DNA of 64,000 nucleotides, from contig NZ_JAEUXJ010000002.1 of assembly GCF_016775475.1 (NCBI RefSeq), forward strand, positions 534,013 to 598,012. The letters run 5' to 3'. This document shows, piece after piece, positions 1-8,243 of the stretch (position 1 is the stretch's first letter; each line of letters opens with the position of its first letter). The translations under genes were made by a program, and so were the position numbers. The notes beneath the pieces are model-generated. The model was not told the DNA's origin. It made no database searches and saw only the letters and a list, made by a program, of their open reading frames with translations. Source of the stretch: Belnapia mucosa (lineage in GTDB: Bacteria; Pseudomonadota; Alphaproteobacteria; Acetobacterales; Acetobacteraceae).

Positions 1-1
1 G

Positions 2-697
2 GCCGCCACTGCCCGCCACGCCGCGCGCCAGGGCCCGAAGCGGGAGGCCAACCAGGTCGATCCCGCTTCCTGGGTCTATGACCTCGGCGAGAATGGCGAC
101 CTCTCGGTCGATGCGCTGATCTCCGACAATGTGCGCGATCTGGTGGCGCTGTTCCGCAGCCTGCACCATGCCAAGGGCAGCTTCGCCACCAAGGGCGTGA
201 ACCCGGCGCTGCTCGATTACGATCCGCAAGGCCGCACCCGCATCCGCATGTCGCTGATGCCGCCCACGATGGCGAAGCTATTGGATGTGCGCGCCGCGCC
301 CATCGCCGAGCGCATCGCCTTCCTGCCGGAGCTGCATCGCGCTGGCTACGAGCTGCACCTGAATTTCTCGCCCGTTGTCCTGCACGAAGGCTGGGAGGCG
401 GAATGGAAGGCGCTCTTCGCGGAACTGGATGCGGTGCTGCCCGCTGCGGTGAAGGACCAGCTCGCGGCGGAGATCATCATGCTCACCCATAATGAAGCGC
501 TGCATGAGGTGAACCTCGCCTGGCACCCCAAGGCCGAGGAGATGCTCTGGCGGCCCGATATCCAGGAGGAGAAGCGGTCCGAGGCGGGCGGGACCAACCT
601 TCGCTACCGCACCGGCTGGAAGGGGCGCTGGCTCGCGCGCTTCCAGGCACTGCTGGCGCGGCACATGCCCTATTGCCGGGTGCGCTATGCCTTTTGA
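2..697 (+). CDS. Spore photoproduct lyase family protein (C-terminal part, cut by left edge)
   Basis: The reading frame is open from the left edge to the stop at 697, so this is the C-terminal 231 residues of a longer protein. It aligns with the C-terminal half of spore photoproduct lyase (SPL): an ATKGVNP strand, a TRIRMSL strand, a SPVVLHEGW segment (matching the family's VAPIYIHEGW) and the closing helix ending MPYCRVRYAF. The downstream gene aligns over the same blocks, so the two are paralogues. The radical SAM cysteines and the hydrogen-donor cysteine would lie outside the window and cannot be checked. The gene ends 11 bases inside the next one, which implies translational coupling. By family it would be a DNA-repair radical SAM enzyme, but this copy diverges from SPL (SLMPP where the next gene has SVNAA), so its activity is unproven. 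Confidence 0.75.
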   Translation, partial: AATARHAARQGPKREANQVDPASWVYDLGENGDLSVDALISDNVRDLVALFRSLHHAKGSFATKGVNPALLDYDPQGRTRIRMSLMPPTMAKLLDVRAAPIAERIAFLPELHRAGYELHLNFSPVVLHEGWEAEWKALFAELDAVLPAAVKDQLAAEIIMLTHNEALHEVNLAWHPKAEEMLWRPDIQEEKRSEAGGTNLRYRTGWKGRWLARFQALLARHMPYCRVRYAF

Positions 698-1751
698 CGC
701 AGCAGCGCCGCCACGCCTCTGGGTGCCGAAGCGGGTGCTGGCGACGCCGGCCGCGCTGTCCTGGCCAGCGGGCACCGCCATGGCCGAGCGCGCCGCTGCC
801 CTCGGCGCCGAGATCGTCGCGCTCAAATCGGACCGGCTGACCGGCCTGCCCGATACCTACCGGGATGCGAAGACGACGCTCGCCCTGGTCGTCGCCCCGC
901 CCAGCAAGCGCCGGCCGCAGCCCATCCCGCCCAGCGCCGATTTCCGCTTCGACCTCGCCGCCGGCTGCCCGGCGCATTGCGGGTATTGCTACCTCGCGGG
1001 GTCGCTCGCCGGGCCGCCGATCATCCGCGCCTATGCCAACCTGCCGGAGATCCTGGCGGAGCTGCCGCCGCTGCTCGGCCAGGGCCGCGTCACTTCCCGC
1101 GATGCCACCAGGGCGGGGGAGGGCACGACCTTCGAATGCTCCTGCTACACCGATCCCTTGGCGCTGGAGCACATCACCGGCGCGCTCGCCACCACCATCC
1201 GCCGCTTCGGCGAATGGGATGCGCCGGTGCAGCTCCGCTTCACCACCAAATTCGATGCGGTGGAGCCGCTGCTTTCCCTGCCGCACAACCGCCGCACCCG
1301 CATCCGTTTCTCGGTCAATGCCGCCGGCGCCGAGCGCTTCGAGGGCGGCGCCCCGCGCATGCCGGTGCGCCTCGCCGCGATGCGGCGAATGGCCGAGGCC
1401 GGCTACCGCATCGGCCTCACCGTTGCGCCGATCCTGCGTCTGCCGGGCTGGCAGGCGCAGTATGACCGGCTGCTGGAAGAGTGCGGGGCGGCGCTGGCCG
1501 GCATCCCCGATCCCGACCTCACCGTGGAGCTGATCACCCACCGCTTCACCGAATCCTCGCGCGAGGTCTTGCGCGGCTGGTATCCTGGCAGCAGCCTCGA
1601 GATGGACGAGGCGCAGCGGAGCCGGAAGACGACCAAATTCGGCGGGGTGAAATACGTCTTCCCGCGCGAGGCGATGGCGGAGCTGCGCGCCGGGCTGGAA
1701 GCGAGCCTCGCCCGCCACCTTCCGGGGGCGCGGCGGCTCTACTGGACCTGA
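687..1751 (+). CDS. splB: Spore photoproduct lyase-like radical SAM protein (SplB family)
   Basis: A 354-residue protein close in length to Bacillus SPL (342). It carries the radical SAM motif CPAHCGYCYLAG with cysteines at about 94, 98 and 101 (CX3CX2C), followed by an IRAYANLPEIL segment like the SPL sequence IRTYVNVEEIL. SPL's essential hydrogen-donor cysteine in EASC is matched by ECSC (about C153). The ELITHRFT block and the C-terminal KFGGVKYVF match the family too. SPL uses S-adenosylmethionine to split the spore thymine dimer back to two thymines. This organism is not expected to form spores, so the substrate may be another dimer lesion. The ATG at 687 overlaps the preceding paralogue by 11 bases, and the next gene starts 17 bases after the stop, suggesting one operon. 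Confidence 0.85.
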   Translation: MPFDAAAPPRLWVPKRVLATPAALSWPAGTAMAERAAALGAEIVALKSDRLTGLPDTYRDAKTTLALVVAPPSKRRPQPIPPSADFRFDLAAGCPAHCGYCYLAGSLAGPPIIRAYANLPEILAELPPLLGQGRVTSRDATRAGEGTTFECSCYTDPLALEHITGALATTIRRFGEWDAPVQLRFTTKFDAVEPLLSLPHNRRTRIRFSVNAAGAERFEGGAPRMPVRLAAMRRMAEAGYRIGLTVAPILRLPGWQAQYDRLLEECGAALAGIPDPDLTVELITHRFTESSREVLRGWYPGSSLEMDEAQRSRKTTKFGGVKYVFPREAMAELRAGLEASLARHLPGARRLYWT

Positions 1752-1768
1752 GGCGGGGAGGGGAAGGC

Positions 1769-2824
1769 ATGGCCGAGGCGTGTGTCACGCTGATCGTCGG
1801 CGCCAGCGGCGCCGCCGCGACGCGCATCGCGGGCCATCTCGCCACGGCGCCGGGCTTCGCGCCGATCGGCCTCTCCCGCCGCGTGCCGGAGGGGGCCGGC
1901 GCCTGGATCGCCGCCGACCTGACCGATGCCGCCGGCCTCGCCCGTGCCCTCGTGGAGCGGCCGGATATCACGCATATCGTCTATGCCTCCCGCGCGCCGC
2001 ATGCCGAGACGGGGGTGGAGGATGTGGCCGGCAATCTCGCCATGCTGCGGAACCTGCTGGATGCGGCGGAGGCGGTGCTGCCGCGCCTGGCCCATATCCA
2101 TCTCGTGCAGGGCTGCAAGTGGTACGGGATGCATCTCGGCCCCTTCCGCACCCCGGCGCGGGAGGATGACCTGCGGCACATGCCGCCGAATTTCTACTAC
2201 GACCAGCAGGATCTGGTCGCCGCGCGGCAGACGGGGCGGGACTGGACCTGGAGTGCCAGCCGGCCGAATTTCGTCATCGATGTCGCGCCGGGCCGGGCGC
2301 GCAACATGGTCTCGACCCTCGGCGCCTATGCCGCGATCTGCCGGGAGCTCGGCCTGCCGCTGGATTTCCCAGGCCGCCCCGGCAGTTGGACGGCGCTGCA
2401 ACAGGTGACGGAGGCCGGGCTGCTGGCCGAGGGCGTGGCCTGGATGTTGGCGGAGCCGCGCTGCGCCAACCGCGCCTTCAACCTGGTGAATGGCGATGCC
2501 TTCCGCTGGTGCGACCTCTGGCCCGTCCTGGCCGAGGGCTTCGGCCTGCGGCCCGGCGCGGTGCGGCCCCTGCCGCTCGCCCGCTGGATGGCGGACAAGG
2601 CGCCGGTCTGGGAGCGCATCCGCGCCCGCCACAATCTGGCCCTGCCGCTGGAGGCGGTGGCAAGTTGGGAATTCGCCGAATTCTTTCTCGGCATCGAATA
2701 CGACCAGCTTTTCTCGATGACCGCGGCGCGGCTCGCCGGCTTCACCGGCTTCGTCGATAGCTGGGCCATGTTCGCCCGGCAGGTCGAGGGCTACCGCGCC
2801 GCCCGCGTGCTGCCGCCGGCCTGA
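1769..2824 (+). CDS. PRISE/VEP1-type NAD(P)-dependent reductase (extended SDR)
   Basis: A 351-residue extended short-chain dehydrogenase. It opens with a Rossmann strand and the nucleotide loop GASGAAA. Its later blocks match the PRISE family (progesterone 5-beta-reductase / iridoid synthase-like): HLVQGCKWYG, NFYYDQQDL carrying the catalytic Tyr, WTWSASRPN, and AFNLVNGDAFRW near the substrate loop. Family members reduce activated C=C bonds of enones using NADPH; the substrate here is unknown. I place the start at the ATG at 1769, preceded by a GGGGAGGGGAAGG ribosome-binding site. The longer open frame upstream only shadows the SPL gene. It follows the SPL gene by 17 bases, so it may share the operon, though no functional link is established. 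Confidence 0.8.
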   Translation: MAEACVTLIVGASGAAATRIAGHLATAPGFAPIGLSRRVPEGAGAWIAADLTDAAGLARALVERPDITHIVYASRAPHAETGVEDVAGNLAMLRNLLDAAEAVLPRLAHIHLVQGCKWYGMHLGPFRTPAREDDLRHMPPNFYYDQQDLVAARQTGRDWTWSASRPNFVIDVAPGRARNMVSTLGAYAAICRELGLPLDFPGRPGSWTALQQVTEAGLLAEGVAWMLAEPRCANRAFNLVNGDAFRWCDLWPVLAEGFGLRPGAVRPLPLARWMADKAPVWERIRARHNLALPLEAVASWEFAEFFLGIEYDQLFSMTAARLAGFTGFVDSWAMFARQVEGYRAARVLPPA

Positions 2825-2909
2825 GCCCTGGCGCGCCGCCGTCCCCGCTGCCATAACGGTTTCGGGAAGAACGCCCGCTCTGCGGCACACCTGCACAGGG
2901 AGGAGCGGC

Positions 2910-3890
2910 ATGCACCGTCTCGTCACCGCGGCTCTTGCCGCGCTTTTCGCCATGGCGGCGCCGGCTTTGGCGCAGACCCGCTGGGTCATGGCCACCGCCT
3001 ATCCGGATGCCAATTTCCACACCCAGACCGTCCGCGCCTTCCTCGCCGATATCGAGGCCGCGGCGCCGGGCAAGCTGGCCGTCCAGCTGCATACCAATGC
3101 CGCGCTGATGCCGCTGAACCAGATCAAGCGGGGCGTGCAGACCGGCCAGGTGCAGCTCGGCGAATTCCTCCTCGGCGCCTATGGCAATGAGGATCCGATC
3201 TACGAGGTGGACTTCATCCCCTTCCTCGCCAGCAACTGGACGGAAGGCCGCGCCCTCGGCCAGGCGATCGAGCCCGCCATCCGTGCCCGGCTGGAACGCC
3301 AGGGCCTCACCGCCCTCTACATGGTCCCCTGGCCGAGCCAGGGCCTCTACAGCCGCACCGAGCTGCGCAGCATCGAGGATCTGAAGGGCAGCCGCTTCCG
3401 TGCCCAGACCCCGATCATCGCCCGCATGGCGGACCTGCTGGGGGCGACGCCGGTGCTGGTCCAGGCGGCCGATATTCCGCAGGCCTTCGCCACCGGCATC
3501 GTCAACGCCATGGTCACCAGCGCCCAGACCGGCGTGGACAGCGCCGCCTGGGACTATTCGAAGTATTTCTACAACATCGGCTTCACCCTGACGCGGAACG
3601 TGGTCGTGGCCAACACCCGCGCGCTGCGGTCGCTGGATGCGCCGACCCAGGCCGCCATCATGGCCGCCGCCGAACGCGCCACCGCCCGCGGCTGGGAGGC
3701 CTCTCGCGAGTCGGAACAGGCGATGACCGCCCGCCTCCAGGCCCAGGGCATGCAGACCCCGGCGCCGAGCGACACGCTGATGGCCGGGCTGCGCGCCATC
3801 GGGGCGAAGCAGGAGGAGGAATGGCTCGCCAAGGCCGGGCCGGATGGCCGCGCCATGCTCGACCGCTACCGGGCGCTGTTGCGCCAGTAG
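2910..3890 (+). CDS. TRAP transporter solute-binding protein, DctP family
   Basis: A 326-residue periplasmic binding protein with a clear Sec signal peptide (MHRLVTAALAALFAMAAPALAQ). The mature part has the DctP fold sequence: NQIKRGVQTGQVQLGEF early, then SIEDLKGSRFRAQTP and NVVVANTRAL, where the family's conserved carboxylate-binding arginine region lies. TRAP systems import carboxylates using ion gradients through DctQ and DctM membrane subunits. Neither subunit is encoded nearby, so this is a solo binding protein that must use a permease from elsewhere. A GGGAGGAGCGGC ribosome-binding site precedes the ATG. The ligand cannot be read from sequence. The next gene is convergent and begins 8 bases after the stop. 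Confidence 0.85.
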   Translation: MHRLVTAALAALFAMAAPALAQTRWVMATAYPDANFHTQTVRAFLADIEAAAPGKLAVQLHTNAALMPLNQIKRGVQTGQVQLGEFLLGAYGNEDPIYEVDFIPFLASNWTEGRALGQAIEPAIRARLERQGLTALYMVPWPSQGLYSRTELRSIEDLKGSRFRAQTPIIARMADLLGATPVLVQAADIPQAFATGIVNAMVTSAQTGVDSAAWDYSKYFYNIGFTLTRNVVVANTRALRSLDAPTQAAIMAAAERATARGWEASRESEQAMTARLQAQGMQTPAPSDTLMAGLRAIGAKQEEEWLAKAGPDGRAMLDRYRALLRQ

Positions 3891-3897
3891 CGGTGGA

Positions 3898-4803
3898 TCA
3901 GGCGACGCTGCCTTCGGGCAGCGTCAGCACATGGTCCAGCACCCCGCCGGCGGTGGTGATCCAGACCTCGCCCCGCCGCGCCGCGATCGCGGACAGCGCG
4001 CCCCGCAACGCCCGCAGCCGGTAGGGCTGGCCGATGATATAGGGGTGCAGCGCGATCCCCATCACCTGCGGGATGCCATCCCGCGCCACCTGCTCCAGCC
4101 GCTCCTCGAAATCGGACAGCACCATGGCGGCGAAGGCATCGGCGCCGTCCTTGCGGGCGACCACCGCGGGGATGTCGTTCACCTCCTGCGGATAGGGGAT
4201 GGCCAGAAGGGGGCCGGCGCGCGTCGCCATCCAGACCGGCTGGTCGTCCATGCACCAGTTCAGCGTGTAGCGGTAGCCGGCCTCGGCCAGCAGGTCGGGC
4301 GTCACCCGGCTCTCGGCGATCCAGGGGGAGAGCCAGCCGCGCGGCGCCACCCCCTCATGCCGCGCTATGGCCGCCGTGCTCTCGGCGATCAGCACCCGCT
4401 CCGACCCCTCATCCAGCATCGACTGGCGTTCGGAATTGGTCCGGCCATGGCCGGCGATCTCGTCGCCCCGCGCCCGATGTGCCGCGACCAGCGCCGGGGC
4501 GTAGTCGTACAGCGCGCTGTTCAGCAGCACCGTCGCCGGCAGGGCGAGCGCATCCAGCAGCTCCAGCAGCCGCCAGGCGCCGACCCGATTGCCGTAGTCC
4601 CGCCAGGCATAATTCAGCACATCCGGCTGCGGCCCGCCCCCACTGTTTGCCCCGGGCGCCAGCTCCGCGCCCAGCCCCTCGCCGAAGGCGAAATGTTCCA
4701 GGTTGACCCCGAGATAGACCGCGAGCCTCGCCCTGCCCGGCCAGGCATAGCGGGCTCGCTCGGGCCAGGGGGTATAGCCGTAGCGGCCATGGCTCGGCAG
4801 CAT
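3898..4803 (-). CDS. Polysaccharide deacetylase family protein (PuuE/allantoinase-like)
   Basis: A 301-residue NodB-fold protein without a signal peptide. The blocks AVYLGVNLEHF, DYGNRVGAWRLLELLD, EIAGHGRTNSE, GWLSPWIAES and a late GIALHPYIIGQP are characteristic of the cytoplasmic polysaccharide-deacetylase subgroup that includes the cofactor-independent allantoinase PuuE. These enzymes hydrolyse amide or ureide bonds. The histidine of EIAGHG and the LHPY histidine are the usual metal or catalytic positions. No other purine-catabolism genes are adjacent (no uricase or allantoicase seen), so allantoin is only one possible substrate. It is convergent with the TRAP binding protein and divergent from cydD. 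Confidence 0.75.
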   Translation of the reverse strand: MLPSHGRYGYTPWPERARYAWPGRARLAVYLGVNLEHFAFGEGLGAELAPGANSGGGPQPDVLNYAWRDYGNRVGAWRLLELLDALALPATVLLNSALYDYAPALVAAHRARGDEIAGHGRTNSERQSMLDEGSERVLIAESTAAIARHEGVAPRGWLSPWIAESRVTPDLLAEAGYRYTLNWCMDDQPVWMATRAGPLLAIPYPQEVNDIPAVVARKDGADAFAAMVLSDFEERLEQVARDGIPQVMGIALHPYIIGQPYRLRALRGALSAIAARRGEVWITTAGGVLDHVLTLPEGSVA

Positions 4804-4897
4804 GCGGATGGGTTCCCGGAACGGTTTGCCATCATCTGCCCGGCGGCTTGCGGCAACGCAAGGTGACGCGGGCCGGTCCGGGGCTATAAGATGAGGA

Positions 4898-6580
4898 ATG
4901 GCTTCTCAATCGGAGGGCAGGCAGGACGCCACCCGCCTCCTGCTGCGTCGCGAATCCCGGGCCCTTCGCGGCCATGTCCTGCTCCCCGTCCTGCTCGGGG
5001 TGGCGGGCACCCTCTGCGCGCTCGGCACCACCTGGCTGGTGGCGCGGCTACTGGCTGCGCTGCTCGGTGCCGCTGGGGCCGGCTGGCCGGAACTCGCCGC
5101 CGCGGCGGCGCTGGCCCTGCTCGGCGCCGCGCTCGGCCTCGCCCAGGAACGCGCCCAGCTCGCCGCCGGCGAGGCGGCGCGGAGCCGGCTGCGCAGCATG
5201 ACCTTTGCCCGGCTGCTGGCCGCCGGTCCCGCTGCCCCGCGCGGCGTGGGTGAAGCGGCCTCCCTGGTGGTGGATCGGGTGGAGGCGCTGGACGGCTTTT
5301 TCGGCCGCTGGCTGCCGACCGCCATGCTGGCCCTGCTCTCGCCGCTGCTGGTCATCGCCGCCGCGACCCTGGTCGACCCGCAGAGCGGGCTGCTTCTGGC
5401 CATTGCCGGCCTGCTCTATCCGGTGGCGATGGCCGCGACCGGCATCGGCGCCGCCCAGGCCAGCCGCCGGCAATTCGAATCCCTGGAACGCCTGTCCGGC
5501 CGCTTCCTCGACCGGATGCGCGGCCTGCCCACCCTCATCCTCTTCAATCGGCAGGAGGCTGAGGCCGAGGCGCTGGGCGAGGCTGCCGATGAGCTGCGCC
5601 ACCGCACCATGAAGGTGCTGCGCGTCGCCTTCCTTTCCGGCACGGCGCTGGAGCTGCTTTCGGCCCTGGCGCTGGCCTGCATCGCCTGGCGGCATGGCGC
5701 GCTGGATGGCGGCAACCCCGCCGCCGGCCTGTTCTGCCTGCTGCTGGTGCCGGCCTTCTTCGCCCCGCTCCGCGCCTTCGCCGCCGCCTATCACGAGCGT
5801 ATGGCCGCTGCCGGCGCCGCCGCCGCCCTGGCCCCGCTCCTGCTGGAGGAGGAGGCGCCTGGCCTCGCACTGGAGGAGATGCCGCCGCGGGTCGTCGTCA
5901 CCTTCACCGATGTGCGGCTGACCTACGATCCCGCCCGGCCGCCGGCGCTCGACGGTCTCTCCTTCCGGGTCAATGCCGGGGATACGCTGGTGCTGGCCGG
6001 GCCCTCGGGCGCCGGCAAATCCTCGGTGCTGCGGCTGCTGATGGGCTTTCACCGGCCGGATTCCGGCCGCATCGCCATCAATGGCCAGGATGCCATGGCC
6101 CTGAAGCCGGCCGAGCTGCGCCGGCTTTCCTCCTATGTCGGGCAGAAGCCGCATCTCTTCCGCGCCTCGCTGCGGGAGAATATCCGCTTCGCCCGGCCCG
6201 ACGCCTCGGCCGAACAGGTCGAGGCTGCGGCCCGCGCCGCCCGGGTGCTGGATTTCGCCGCCGACCTGCCGCAGGGGCTGGACACCTTGCTGGGGGAGGG
6301 GGGCTGGGGCCTTTCCGGCGGCCAGGCGCAGCGCGTGGCCCTGGCCCGCGCCTTCCTGCGCGACACGCCGCTGGTGCTGCTGGACGAGCCGACCGCGCAT
6401 CTCGACCCCGGCACCGAGGCCGAGGTGATCGAAAGCCTGCAGCGGCTTTGCCTCGGCCGCACCGCCATCATCGCCAGCCATTCCGCCGCCGCCCGGGCTC
6501 GGCTGGGGCGGGTGCTGGAGATCAGCGGGGGCCGCGCCGTCGGCAACGCTTGGCCCGCCCAGGGGGCGGCGCAGGGATAA
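4898..6580 (+). CDS. cydD: Thiol reductant ABC exporter, CydD subunit
   Basis: A 560-residue half-transporter with an N-terminal six-helix membrane domain and a C-terminal ATPase. Walker A is GPSGAGKSS (about residue 368), the signature is LSGGQAQR (about 471) and Walker B is LVLLDEPT. CydDC is an inner-membrane ABC heterodimer reported to export glutathione and cysteine, and needed for assembling cytochrome bd and periplasmic cytochromes. The stop is 4 bases before the ATG of cydC, the normal pairing. No cydAB oxidase genes are present, so the link to bd oxidase is by family only. Confidence 0.88.
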   Translation: MASQSEGRQDATRLLLRRESRALRGHVLLPVLLGVAGTLCALGTTWLVARLLAALLGAAGAGWPELAAAAALALLGAALGLAQERAQLAAGEAARSRLRSMTFARLLAAGPAAPRGVGEAASLVVDRVEALDGFFGRWLPTAMLALLSPLLVIAAATLVDPQSGLLLAIAGLLYPVAMAATGIGAAQASRRQFESLERLSGRFLDRMRGLPTLILFNRQEAEAEALGEAADELRHRTMKVLRVAFLSGTALELLSALALACIAWRHGALDGGNPAAGLFCLLLVPAFFAPLRAFAAAYHERMAAAGAAAALAPLLLEEEAPGLALEEMPPRVVVTFTDVRLTYDPARPPALDGLSFRVNAGDTLVLAGPSGAGKSSVLRLLMGFHRPDSGRIAINGQDAMALKPAELRRLSSYVGQKPHLFRASLRENIRFARPDASAEQVEAAARAARVLDFAADLPQGLDTLLGEGGWGLSGGQAQRVALARAFLRDTPLVLLDEPTAHLDPGTEAEVIESLQRLCLGRTAIIASHSAAARARLGRVLEISGGRAVGNAWPAQGAAQG

Positions 6581-6584
6581 TCCG

Positions 6585-8225
6585 ATGACCGCCGATCTTC
6601 TCCGCATCCTCGGCCTCTGGCGCAGCCGGGGTGGCTGGCTGCTCGCCGGCCTCGCCATTGCCATCGCCTCCGCCCTGCTCGGTGCCGCCCTGTTAGCGCT
6701 GGCCGGCCAGGCGGTGGCCGATGTGCTGGGGGGCGCCGCCGTCGCGGGCGCCACCGCTTTCCTGCTGCTGCGCCCGCTGATCGCGCTGCGCCCCGCCTCC
6801 CGCTGGGCGGAGCGCATGGCGACCCATGCCGCGACCTTCCGCGCGCTGGCCGATACCCGCGTCTGGTTCTTCCGCCGCCTCGCCGAGCGCCTGCCCTCCG
6901 GCATCGGCCTCCGCCGCTCGGGCGACCTGCTCGGACGGCTGGTGGCGGATGTGGAGGCGCTGGATGGGCTCTATCTGAAGGTCATGGTTCCGGTCGCCGC
7001 GGCGCTCGCCATGGTGCTGGTGGTGCTGGCGCTGCTGGCCGGCCACCCGCTGCTGGCCGCCGCCGTTGCCCTGCCGCTGGCCCTCGCTCTGGCCCTGCCG
7101 CTGCTGCTGGCCCCCGGCGCCGCCCGCGCCGCCGCCGATGCCGCGGCGGCCCAGGGAAGGCTGCGCGCCGCCGCGGTCGACCCGCTGATCGGGATCGAGG
7201 ACACGCTGGCCGCCAATGCCGAAGCGACGGCCGGCACCGCGCTTGCCGCCGAGGCGACCCGGCTGGGCCGGGCGCAGCGGCGCCTCGCCTCCCGCGCTGC
7301 CATCGCGGGGGCCGCGGGTGGGCTGCTTGGCCAGGCGGCGCTGCTCGGGGCGCTGGCCTGGGGCCTTGCCGGCGGAGCGGCCGGGGCGACGGTGCTGGCC
7401 CTGTTCCTCACCCTCGCCACGGCTGAGACCATCGGCATCCTGCCGCGGGCCGGCACCGCGCTCGCCGCCGCCGCGGCCGGCGCCCGCCGCCTGTTCGAGG
7501 CCGCCGACGCCCCGCCGCCGCTGGCCGAACCAGCGGATCCGGCCCCCATGCCCACCGGCCATGCCATCCGCATCGAGGGGCTGCATTTCGCCTGGTCACC
7601 CGACCGCCCGCCGGTCTTCGGCGGGCTCGATCTCGACCTGCCGGAGGGCACGCGCCTCGCCCTGCTCGGCCCGAGCGGCATCGGCAAGTCCACCCTCGCT
7701 GCGCTGCTGCTGAAGCTGGCGGCGCCGCAGGCCGGGCGGATCACCCTCGGCGGCACCGACCTCGCCAGCCTCTCGGCCGAGGATGTGCGGCGGCGGATCG
7801 CCTGCCTCACCCAGGATGCGCGGCTGTTCGATGACAGCATCGCCGCCAATCTCCGCATCGCCGCGCCGCTGGCGCCCGAGGCGGCGCTCTGGCGGGCGCT
7901 CGACCGCGCCGGCATCGGCACCCTGGTCCGTGCCCTGCCGGAAGGGCTCGAGACCCGCTGCGGGGAGGGCGGTGCCCGCTTCTCCGGCGGGCAGGCGCGG
8001 CGCCTCGCGCTGGCGCGCGTGCTGCTCTCGGCCGCGCCGGTGCTGATCCTGGATGAGCCTACCGCCGGCCTCGATGCCGAGACCGAGCGCGCCTTCCTGG
8101 AGACGCTGGAGACGGTGACCGCCGGCCGCACCGTCATCCTGATCGCCCACCGGCTTACCGGGGCCGAGAAGCCGGGCCGCATCCTGCGCCTCGCGGGCGG
8201 TAGGGCCTTGCCGGCAGCCGGCTAG
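6585..8225 (+). CDS. cydC: Thiol reductant ABC exporter, CydC subunit
   Basis: A 546-residue partner of CydD. It has an alanine-rich membrane domain, then an ATPase with Walker A GPSGIGKST (about residue 361), signature FSGGQARR (about 465, a slight variant of LSGGQ) and Walker B LILDEPT. It starts 4 bases after cydD stops, so the two subunits are co-translated. It ends 18 bases before a radical SAM gene that may belong to the same transcript. Confidence 0.88.
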   Translation: MTADLLRILGLWRSRGGWLLAGLAIAIASALLGAALLALAGQAVADVLGGAAVAGATAFLLLRPLIALRPASRWAERMATHAATFRALADTRVWFFRRLAERLPSGIGLRRSGDLLGRLVADVEALDGLYLKVMVPVAAALAMVLVVLALLAGHPLLAAAVALPLALALALPLLLAPGAARAAADAAAAQGRLRAAAVDPLIGIEDTLAANAEATAGTALAAEATRLGRAQRRLASRAAIAGAAGGLLGQAALLGALAWGLAGGAAGATVLALFLTLATAETIGILPRAGTALAAAAAGARRLFEAADAPPPLAEPADPAPMPTGHAIRIEGLHFAWSPDRPPVFGGLDLDLPEGTRLALLGPSGIGKSTLAALLLKLAAPQAGRITLGGTDLASLSAEDVRRRIACLTQDARLFDDSIAANLRIAAPLAPEAALWRALDRAGIGTLVRALPEGLETRCGEGGARFSGGQARRLALARVLLSAAPVLILDEPTAGLDAETERAFLETLETVTAGRTVILIAHRLTGAEKPGRILRLAGGRALPAAG

Positions 8226-8243
8226 CGGCCAAGTCTGGCGGGC

